Source of the DNA: Hydractinia symbiolongicarpus
Taxonomy: Eukaryota > Cnidaria > Hydrozoa > Anthoathecata > Hydractiniidae
Assembly (NCBI RefSeq): GCF_029227915.1
Contig: NC_079881.1
Coordinates: 28,435,501 to 28,499,500 of the forward strand
Direction of reading: 5' to 3'
DNA length: 64,000 nucleotides
Part shown: positions 1 to 8,292 of the stretch, piece by piece
Position numbering within the stretch: the first letter of the stretch is position 1
Layout: the number at the start of each line of letters is the position of its first letter
Notes under the pieces: generated by a model
What the model was told of the DNA's origin: nothing
The model's database searches: none
Seen by the model: only the letters and a program-made list of their open reading frames with translations
Program-made: the position numbers and the translations under genes

Positions 1-111
1 GACGCTACAAAGAATGCTCCTTCTCTCGAAGCCTTCCGTAGCTCAATAAAATTTTGGGAAGGTGATGTTTGCACCTGTAAAATATGCATGGATATACCAT
101 ACATATTTTAA
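1..111 (+). CDS. C-terminal fragment of LINE ORF2 (reverse transcriptase polyprotein), partial
   Basis: Frame 1 is open from the first base to a TAA at 109-111 and encodes 36 residues. No start codon is present because the 5' part is missing. The peptide has a Ser-Leu-Glu-Ala-Phe-Arg-Ser-Ser-Ile helix-like stretch (residues 8-16), Trp19, and a terminal C24-x-C26-x2-C29 motif seven residues before the end. Many CR1/L2-like LINE ORF2 proteins end this way, with an SL..FK..I segment, a Trp and a CPCRLC-like cysteine cluster downstream of the reverse-transcriptase and thumb domains. The catalytic endonuclease and RT domains are not in the window, so this fragment alone can have no activity. If bases 1-6 are satellite (see the mobile element), the true coding fragment starts at 7. 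It cannot be told from the window whether a full-length copy lies upstream. Confidence 0.7.
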   Translation, partial: DATKNAPSLEAFRSSIKFWEGDVCTCKICMDIPYIF

Positions 112-117
112 CTTTAC

Positions 118-137
118 TTATTTATTTATTTATTTTT
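118..137 (+). repeat. short TTTA microsatellite in the LINE 3' UTR
   Basis: Three perfect TTTA units lie at 121-132, extended on both sides by T/A-rich sequence, shortly after the ORF2 stop codon. It is probably just low-complexity 3' UTR sequence. Confidence 0.7.
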
Positions 138-224
138 CTTATTTTTTATCGCTGTTTGCCTTGTTTTACGTTTTGTTGTCGATTTAAATTAGTTATTTAA
201 ATACTATTGTATCTATCGACGTTA

Positions 225-230
225 AATAAA
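225..230 (+). promoter_or_regulatory. polyadenylation signal AATAAA of the LINE
   Basis: AATAAA lies about 10 bases before the first A-rich stretch, the normal distance for a cleavage/polyadenylation signal. It supports reading the following A-rich segment as a retrotransposition tail. Confidence 0.7.
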
Positions 231-231
231 G

Positions 232-266
232 AGAAAATCAAAAAAAAAAATCAAAAAAAAAAAAAA
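232..266 (+). repeat. A-rich retrotransposon tail with TC interruptions
   Basis: The tail reads as an A-rich start, TC at 238-239, eleven A (240-250), TC (251-252), then fourteen A (253-266). The repeated TC-A(n) pattern suggests a slipped or simple-repeat LINE tail rather than a pure mRNA poly(A). The last A may be shared with the target site. Confidence 0.8.
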
Positions 267-629
267 CGCTGAATAAAAGAAGTTTAATCGCCGGCAAACG
301 AAAACCTGCGATTTCCCGTAAATCCCGGACTCGGCCCGTATAGTCAAAAGTATACAAAGAAAGTACCCAGGGAGTAAACTCATTTCCCGAACGATTTTTT
401 AAATTATTTTTTCACCACTAAAACGCATGAGACTTGTAGTTTTTAATAATGTTTTCATTTTTGATGAGACGCTTAATGAAAGAGGTTTAATCGCCGGCAA
501 ACGAAAACCCGCGGTGTCCGGTAAATCCCGGACTCGGCCCGTATAGTCAAAAGTATACAAAGAAAGTACCCGGGGAGTAAACTCATTTCCTGAACGATTT
601 TTTAAATTATTTTTTCACCACTAAAACCC

Positions 630-832
630 ATGAGACCTGTAGTTTTCAGAAATGTTTTCATTTTTGATTAGACGCTTAATGAAAGTGGTTTAATCGCGGG
701 CAAACAAAAACCCGCGATTTCCCGTAAATCCCGGGCTTGGCCCGTATAGTCGAGTGTATACAAAGAAAGTACCCAGGGAGTAAAGTCATTTCCCGTAGGA
801 TTTTTTAAATTTTTTTTTCACCACTAAAACGC
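630..832 (+). repeat. representative satellite monomer with its internal map
   Basis: One complete unit, phased on ATGAGAC. Offsets: 1-41 T-rich stretch after the landmark; 42 GACGCT, then AATAAAAG or AATGAAAG depending on subtype; 62-90 GC-rich core with GCCGGC-like and CCCGCG motifs; 92 CCCGTAAATC; 103-115 possible hairpin CGGGC-TTG-GCCCG (732-744); about 126 GTATAC palindrome; about 140 TACCCAGGGAGTAAA; 171-189 A/T tract; then CACCACTAAAACGC into the next unit. By hand count 80 of 203 bases are G or C (39%). It contains about 11 CpG, more than base composition predicts, so CpG is not depleted. An AT-rich half alternates with a GC-rich half in each unit. Confidence 0.9.
732..744 (+). other. 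recurrent 5-bp stem hairpin in one class of monomers
   Basis: CGGGC, loop TTG, then GCCCG form a perfect 5-bp stem. The motif recurs in every monomer with the CCCGGGCTTGGCCCG core. It is disrupted in those with CCGGACTCGGCCCG or CCAGACTCGGCCCG and weakened in those with GGGCTTGTCCCG. It is a class marker; a function is not shown. Confidence 0.55.
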
Positions 833-1524
833 ATGAGACTTGTAGTTTTTAAAAATGTTTTCATTTTTGATGAGACGCTTAATGAAAGAGGTTTAATCGC
901 CGGCAAACGAAAACCCGCGATTTCCCGTAAATCCCGGGCTTGGCCCGTATAGTCGAATGTAAAAAAAGAAAGTACCCTGTGAGTAAACTCATTTCCAGAA
1001 CGATTTTTTAAATTATTTTTTCACCACTAAAACGCATAAGACTTGCAGTTTTCAAAAATGTTTTCATTTTGGATGAGACGCTGAATAAAAGAAGTTTAAT
1101 CGCCGGCAAATGAAAACCCGCGTTTTCCCGAAAATCCCGGGCTTGGCCCATTTAGTCAAAATTTTACAAAGAAAGTACCCAGGGAGTAAACTCATTTCCC
1201 GAACGGCTTTTTAAATTATTTTTTCACCACTAAAACGCATGAGACTTGTAGTTTTCAAACTTGTTTTCATTTTTGATGAGACGCTGAATAAAAGAAGTTT
1301 AATCGCCGGCAAACGAAAACCCGCGATTTCCCGTAAATCCCGGGCTTGGCCCGTATAGTTGAATGTATATAAAGAAAGTACCCAAGGAGTAAACTGATTT
1401 CCCGAACGATTTTTCAAATTATTTCTGCACCACTAGAACGAATGAGGCTTTTAGTTTTCAAAAATGTTTTCATTTTTAATGAGACGCTTAATGAAAGAGG
1501 TTTAATCGCCGGCAAACGAAAACC

Positions 1525-4500
1525 CGCGATTTCCCGTAAATCCCGGGCTTGGCCCGTATAGTCAAAAGTATACAAAGAAAGTACCCAGGGAGTAAACTCA
1601 TTTCCCGAACGATTTTTTATACTATTTTTTCACCACTAAAACGCATGAGACTTGTTGTTTTCAAAAATGATTTCATTTTTGATGGGACCCTGAATAAAAG
1701 AAGTTTAATCGCTGGCAAACGAGAACCCGCGATTTCCCGTAAATCCCGGACTCGGCCCGTATAGTCAAAAGTATACAAAGAAAGTACCCAGGGAGTGAAC
1801 TCATTTCCCGAACGATTTTTTATATTATTTTTTCACCACTAAAACGCATAAGACTTGTTGTTTTCAAAAATGATTTCATTTTTGATGGGACGCAGAATAA
1901 AAGAAGTTTAATCGCCGGCAAACGAAAACCCGCGATTTCCCGTAAATCCCGGGCTTGGCCCGTATAGTCAAAAGTATACAAAGAAAGTACCCAGGGAGTA
2001 AACTCATTTCCCGAACGATTTTTTATACTATTTTTTCACCACTAAAACGCATGAGACTTGTTGTTTTCAAAAATGATTTCATTTTTGATGGGACCCTGAA
2101 TAAAAGAAGTTTAATCGCTGGCAAACGAGAACCCGCGATTTCCCGTAAATCCCGGACTCGGCCCGTATAGTCAAAAGTATACAAAGAAAGTACCCAGGGA
2201 GTAAACTCATTTCCCGAACGATTTTTTATATTATTTTTTTACCACTAAAACGCATGAGACTTGTTGTTTTCAAAAATGATTTCATTTTTGATGGGACGCT
2301 GAATAAAAGAAGTTTAATCGCCGGCAAACGAAAACCTGCGATTTCCCGTAAATCCCGGACTCGGCCCGTATAGTCAAAAGTATACAAAGAAAGTACCCAG
2401 GGAGTAAACTCATTTCCCGAACGATTTTTTAAATTATTTTTTCACCACTAAAACGCATGAGACTTGTAGTTTTTAATAATGTTTTCATTTTTGATGAGAC
2501 GCTTAATGAAAGAGGTTTAATCGCCGGCAAACGAAAACCCGCGGTTTCCGGTAAATCCCGGACTCGGCCCGTATAGTCAAAAGTATACAAAGAAAGTACC
2601 CAGGGAGTAAACTCATTTCCTGAACGATTTTTTAAATTATTTTTTCACCACTAAAACCCATGAGACCTGTAGTTTTCAGAAATGTTTTCATTTTTGATTA
2701 GACGCTTAATGAAAGTGGTTTAATCGCGGGCAAACAAAAACCCGCGATTTCCCGTAAATCCCGGGCTTGGCCCGTATAGTCGAGTGTATACAAAGAAAGT
2801 ACCCAGGGAGTAAACTCATTTCCCGAACGATTTTTTATACTATTTTTTCACCACTAAAACGCATGAGACTTGTTGTTTTCAAAAATGATTTCATTTTTGA
2901 TGGGACCCTGAATAAAAGAAGTTTAATCGCTGGCAAACGAGAACCCGCGATTTCCCGTAAATCCCGGACTCGGCCCGTATAGTCAAAAGTATACAAAGAA
3001 AGTACCCAGGGAGTAAACTCATTTCCCGAACGATTTTTTATATTATTTTTTTACCACTAAAACGCATGAGACTTGTTGTTTTCAAAAATGATTTCATTTT
3101 TGATGGGACGCTGAATAAAAGAAGTTTAATCGCCGGCAAACGAAAACCTGCGATTTCCCGTAAATCCCGGACTCGGCCCGTATAGTCAAAAGTATACAAA
3201 GAAAGTACCCAGGGAGTAAACTCATTTCCCGAACGATTTTTTAAATTATTTTTTCACCACTAAAACGCATGAGACTTGTAGTTTTTAATAATGTTTTCAT
3301 TTTTGATGAGACGCTTAATGAAAGAGGTTTAATCGCCGGCAAACGAAAACCCGCGGTTTCCGGTAAATCCCGGACTCGGCCCGTATAGTCAAAAGTATAC
3401 AAAGAAAGTACCCAGGGAGTAAACTCATTTCCTGAACGATTTTTTAAATTATTTTTTCACCACTAAAACCCATGAGACCTGTAGTTTTCAGAAATGTTTT
3501 CATTTTTGATTAGACGCTTAATGAAAGTGGTTTAATCGCGGGCAAACAAAAACCCGCGATTTCCCGTAAATCCCGGGCTTGGCCCGTATAGTCAAAAGTA
3601 TACAAAGAAAGTACCCAGGGAGTAAACTCATTTCCCGAACGATTTTTTATACTATTTTTTCACCACTAAAACGCATGAGACTTGTTGTTTTCAAAAATGA
3701 TTTCATTTTTGATGGGACCCTGAATAAAAGAAGTTTAATCGCTGGCAAACGAGAACCCGCGATTTCCCGTAAATCCCGGACTCGGCCCGTATAGTCAAAA
3801 GTATACAAAGAAAGTACCCAGGGAGTGAACTCATTTCCCGAACGATTTTTTATATTATTTTTTCACCACTAAAACGCATAAGACTTGTTGTTTTCAAAAA
3901 TGATTTCATTTTTGATGGGACGCTGAATAAAAGAAGTTTAATCGCCGGCAAACGAAAACCCGCGATTTCCCGTAAATCCCGGGCTTGGCCCGTATAGTCA
4001 AAAGTATACAAAGAAAGTACCCAGGGAGTAAACTCATTTCCCGAACGATTTTTTATACTATTTTTTCACCACTAAAACGCATGAGACTTGTTGTTTTCAA
4101 AAATGATTTCATTTTTGATGGGACCCTGAATAAAAGAAGTTTAATCGCTGGCAAACGAGAACCCGCGATTTCCCGTAAATCCCGGACTCGGCCCGTATAG
4201 TCAAAAGTATACAAAGAAAGTACCCAGGGAGTAAACTCATTTCCCGAACGATTTTTTATATTATTTTTTTACCACTAAAACGCATGAGACTTGTTGTTTT
4301 CAAAAATGATTTCATTTTTGATGGGACGCTGAATAAAAGAAGTTTAATCGCCGGCAAACGAAAACCTGCGATTTCCCGTAAATCCCGGACTCGGCCCGTA
4401 TAGTCAAAAGTATACAAAGAAAGTACCCAGGGAGTAAACTCATTTCCCGAACGATTTTTTAAATTATTTTTTCACCACTAAAACGCATGAGACTTGTAGT

Positions 4501-5623
4501 TTTTAATAATGTTTTCATTTTTGATGAGACGCTTAATGAAAGAGGTTTAATCGCCGGCAAACGAAAACCCGCGGTTTCCGGTAAATCCCGGACTCGGCCC
4601 GTATAGTCAAAAGTATACAAAGAAAGTACCCAGGGAGTAAACTCATTTCCTGAACGATTTTTTAAATTATTTTTTCACCACTAAAACCCATGAGACCTGT
4701 AGTTTTCAGAAATGTTTTCATTTTTGATTAGACGCTTAATGAAAGTGGTTTAATCGCGGGCAAACAAAAACCCGCGATTTCCCGTAAATCCCGGGCTTGG
4801 CCCGTATAGTCGAGTGTATACAAAGAAAGTACCCAGGGAGTAAACTCATTTCCCGAACGATTTTTTATACTATTTTTTCACCACTAAAACGCATGAGACT
4901 TGTTGTTTTCAAAAATGATTTCATTTTTGATGGGACCCTGAATAAAAGAAGTTTAATCGCTGGCAAACGAGAACCCGCGATTTCCCGTAAATCCCGGACT
5001 CGGCCCGTATAGTCAAAAGTATACAAAGAAAGTACCCAGGGAGTAAACTCATTTCCCGAACGATTTTTTATATTATTTTTTTACCACTAAAACGCATGAG
5101 ACTTGTTGTTTTCAAAAATGATTTCATTTTTGATGGGACGCTGAATAAAAGAAGTTTAATCGCCGGCAAACGAAAACCTGCGATTTCCCGTAAATCCCGG
5201 ACTCGGCCCGTATAGTCAAAAGTATACAAAGAAAGTACCCAGGGAGTAAACTCATTTCCCGAACGATTTTTTAAATTATTTTTTCACCACTAAAACGCAT
5301 GAGACTTGTAGTTTTTAATAATGTTTTCATTTTTGATGAGACGCTTAATGAAAGAGGTTTAATCGCCGGCAAACGAAAACCCGCGGTTTCCGGTAAATCC
5401 CGGACTCGGCCCGTATAGTCAAAAGTATACAAAGAAAGTACCCAGGGAGTAAACTCATTTCCTGAACGATTTTTTAAATTATTTTTTCACCACTAAAACC
5501 CATGAGACCTGTAGTTTTCAGAAATGTTTTCATTTTTGATTAGACGCTTAATGAAAGTGGTTTAATCGCGGGCAAACAAAAACCCGCGATTTCCCGTAAA
5601 TCCCGGGCTTGGCCCGTATAGTC
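1525..5623. repeat. nested HOR: 4-mer (812 bp) inside a tandemly duplicated 10-mer (2030 bp)
   Basis: Bases 1999-2810 are copied at 2811-3593 (offset 812 = 4 x 203). The whole segment from about 1525 to 3593 is copied again at about 3555-5623 (offset 2030 = 10 x 203). Landmarks that shift by exactly 2030 include the TTG codons at 1549/3579, 1955/3985 and 2767/4797. Matching ends at 5624, where GTCGAGTG replaces the GTCAAAAG of the first copy (3594). The nesting shows that the 4-mer duplication came first. Many monomers here carry TTGTTGTTTTC and the GGGACCC variant. No coding content. Confidence 0.9.
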
Positions 5624-6199
5624 GAGTGTATACAAAGAAAGTACCCAGGGAGTAAACTCATTTCCTGAACGATTTTTTTTAATTATTTTTTCACCACTAA
5701 AACCCATGAGACCTGTAGTTTTCAGAAATGTTTTCATTTTTGATGAGACGCTTAATAAAAGTGGTTTAATCGCCGGCAAACAAAAACCCGCGATTTCCCG
5801 TAAATCCCGGGCTTGGCCCGTATAGTCGAGTGTATACAAAGAAAGTACCCAGGGAGTAAACTCATTTCCCGTAGGATTTTTTAAATTTTTTTTTCACCAC
5901 TAAAACGCATGAGACTTGTAGTTTTCAAAAATGTTTTCATTTTTGATGAGACGCTTAATGAAAGAGGTTTAATCGCCGGCAAACGAAAACCCGCGATTTC
6001 CCGTAAATCCCGGGCTTCGCCCGTATAGTCGAATGTATAAAAAGAAAGTACCCTGTGAGTAAACTCATTTCCAGAACGATTTTTTAAATTATTTTTTCAC
6101 CACTAAAACGCATAAGACTTGCAGTTTTCAAAAATGTTTTCATTTTGGATGAGACGCTGAATAAAAGAAGTTTAATCGCCGGCAAACGAAAACCCGCGA
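5624..6199. repeat. satellite monomers linking two HOR blocks
   Basis: About three monomers with no obvious local duplicate. They resemble the 750-1130 segment, sharing the CGTAGG long-T variant at 5871 (offset 5076, one base over 25 monomers) and the CCTGTGAG/CCAGAACG variant. No gene is seen. Confidence 0.8.
6036..6044 (+). promoter_or_regulatory. TATA-like sequence present in a subset of monomers
   Basis: TATAAAAAG fits the TATA-box consensus and differs by one base from the usual TATACAAAG. It appears in CCTGTGAG-class monomers on the left (for example 6036, and near 8666 and 10096) and in CCTAGGG-class monomers on the right (for example 48919). Whether any directs transcription cannot be judged here. 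Confidence 0.25.
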
Positions 6200-8292
6200 T
6201 TTCCCGTAAATCCCGGACTCGGCCCGTATAGTCAAAAGTATACAAAGAAAGTACCCAGGGAGTGAACTCATTTCCCGAACGATTTTTTATATTATTTTTT
6301 CACCACTAAAACGCATGAGACTTGTTGTTTTCAAAAATGATTTCATTTTTGATGGGACGCTGAATAAAAGAAGTTTAATCGCCGGCAAACGAAAACCCGC
6401 GATTTCCCGTAAATCCCGGGCTTGGCCCGTATAGTCAAAAGTATACAAAGAAAGTACCCAGGGAGTAAACTCATTTCCCGAACGATTTTTTATTCTATTT
6501 TTTCACCACTAAAACGCATGAGACTTGTTGTTTTCAAAAATGATTTCATTTTTGATGGGACCCTGAATAAAAGAAGTTTAATCGCTGGCAAACGAGAACC
6601 CGCGATTTCCCGTAAATCCCGGACTCGGCCCGTATAGTCAAAAGTATACAAAGAAAGTACCCAGGGAGTAAACTCATTTCCCGAACGATTTTTTATATTA
6701 TTTTTTTACCACTAAAACGCATGAGACTTGTTGTTTTCAAAAATGATTTCATTTTTGATGGGACGCTGAATAAAAGAAGTTTAATCGCCGGCAAACGAAA
6801 ACCTGCGATTTCCCGTAAATCCCGGACTCGGCCCGTATAGTCAAAAGTATACAAAGAAAGTACCCAGGGAGTAAACTCATTTCCCGAACGATTTTTTAAA
6901 TTATTTTTTCACCACTAAAACGCATGAGACTTGTAGTTTTTAATAATGTTTTCATTTTTGATGAGACGCTTAATGAAAGAGGTTTAATCGCCGGCAAACG
7001 AAAACCAGCGTTTTCCTATAAATCCCGGGCTTGGCCCGTATAGTCAAAAGTATACAAAGAAAGTACCCAGGGAGTAAACTCATTTCCCGAACGATTTTTT
7101 ATAATATTTTTTCACCACTAAAACGCATGAGACTTGTTGTTTTCAAAAATGATTTCATTTTTGATGGGACGCTGAATAAAAGAAGTTTAATCGCCGGCAA
7201 ACGAAAACCCGCGATTTCTCGTAAATCTCGGACTCGGCCCGTATAGTCAAAAGTATACAAAGAAAGTACCCAGGGAGTGAACTCATTTCCCGAACGATTT
7301 TTTATATTATTTTTTCACCACTAAAACGCATGAGACTTGTTGTTTTCAAAAATGATTTCATTTTTGATGGGACGCTGAATAAAAGAAGTTTAATCGCCGG
7401 CAAACGAAAACCCGCGATTTCCCGTAAATCCCGGGCTTGGCCCGTATAGTCAAAAGTATACAAAAAAAGTACCCAGGGAGTAAACTCATTTCCCGAACGA
7501 TTTTTTATACTATTTTTTCACCACTAAAACGCATGAGACTTGTTGTTTTCAAAAATGATTTCATTTTTGATGGGACCCTGAATAAAAGAAGTTTAATCGC
7601 TGGCAAACGAGAACCCGCGATTTCCCGTAAATCCCGGACTCGGCCCGTATAGTCAAAAGTATACAAAGAAAGTACCCAGGGAGTAAACTCATTTCCCCAA
7701 CGTTTTTTTATATTATTTTTTTACCACTAAAACGCATGAGACTTGTTGTTTTCAAAAATGATTTCATTTTTGATGGGACGCTGAATAAAAGAAGTTTAAT
7801 CGCCGGCAAACGAAAACCTGCGATTTCCCGTAAATCCCGGACTCGGCCCGTATAGTCAAAAGTATACAAAGAAAGTACCCAGGGAGTAAACTCATTTCCC
7901 GAACGATTTTTTAAATTATTTTTTCACCACTAAAACGCATGAGACTTGTAGTTTTTAATAATGTTTTCATTTTTGATGAGACGCTTAATGAAAGAGGTTT
8001 AATCGCCGGCAAACGAAAACCAGCGTTTTCCTATAAATCCCGGGCTTGGCCCGTATAGTCAAAAGTATACAAAGAAAGTACCCAGGGAGTAAACTCATTT
8101 CCCGAACGATTTTTTATAATATTTTTTCACCACTAAAACGCATGAGACTTGTTGTTTTCAAAAATGATTTCATTTTTGATGGGACGCTGAATAAAAGAAG
8201 TTTAATCGCCGGCAAACGAAAACCCGCGATTTCTCGTAAATCTCGGACTCGGCCCGTATAGTCAAAAGTATACAAAGAAAGTACCCAGGGAG
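6200..8292. repeat. 5-mer HOR, 1015 bp, two tandem copies
   Basis: Landmarks at 6261/7276 (AGTGAACTC), 6422/7437 and 7031/8046 all shift by exactly 1015 (5 x 203). The match covers about 6200-7277 against 7215-8292. Both copies share the rare TTTCCTATAAATC core variant (before 7031 and 8046) and the double T variant CTCGTAAATCTCGG. No gene is seen. Confidence 0.88.

Larger units (their letters stand above)
1..266 (+). mobile_element. 3' end of a non-LTR (LINE-type) retrotransposon with A-rich tail
   Basis: This is the only non-satellite DNA in the window. It holds, in order, the last codons of an ORF2-like frame (stop at 109-111), an AT-rich 3' UTR with a short TTTA run, an AATAAA signal at 225-230 and an A-rich tail (240-266) interrupted by TC at 251-252. 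The tail runs directly into satellite sequence at 267, in the middle of a monomer (the CGCTGAATAAAAG segment). This is the layout expected of a LINE inserted by target-primed reverse transcription. Bases 1-6 (GACGCT) equal the satellite sequence expected just 5' of the insertion point. The element may therefore be a 260-bp 5'-truncated copy flanked by a short target duplication (ACGCT at 2-6 and 266-270), or it may simply continue beyond the left edge. CR1/L2-like affiliation is inferred from the C-terminal motif only. Confidence 0.8.
267..1524. repeat. left edge of the satellite array
   Basis: The first partial monomer begins at 267 directly after the LINE tail. Bases 267-780 match 2297-2810 (offset 2030) with only a few substitutions, so this edge belongs to the neighbouring 10-mer system. 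From 781 to about 1520 other subtypes follow: a CGTAGG/long-T variant near 795, a CCTGTGAG/CCAGAACG variant near 972-998, a CAAACTTG variant near 1256 and a CTGCACCACTAGAACG variant near 1426. The long-T block is repeated at about 5871. No gene is present. Confidence 0.85.

Noticed and set aside
700-760. True CENP-B box
   Set aside because: On either strand the core keeps only part of the required positions (TTCG and a CGGG-like block at the wrong spacing, no central A).
770-786. TACCC-A-GGGAGTA as a terminator or operator palindrome
   Set aside because: It is a short imperfect palindrome present in most monomers, with no adjacent gene. It needs no explanation beyond the repeat.
1211-1417. 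Minus-strand 68-102-codon frames, many with identical sequence
   Set aside because: They also start at TTG codons, overlap plus-strand frames of the same monomers and track the repeat. They are satellite by-products, not a gene family.
1549-1764. Recurrent 71-codon plus-strand frame, repeated dozens of times with the same phase
   Set aside because: It starts at TTG, not ATG, and recurs only because the repeat recurs. 203 is not a multiple of 3, so no frame can continue through the array. No domain is recognisable and there is no third-position bias evident on reading.
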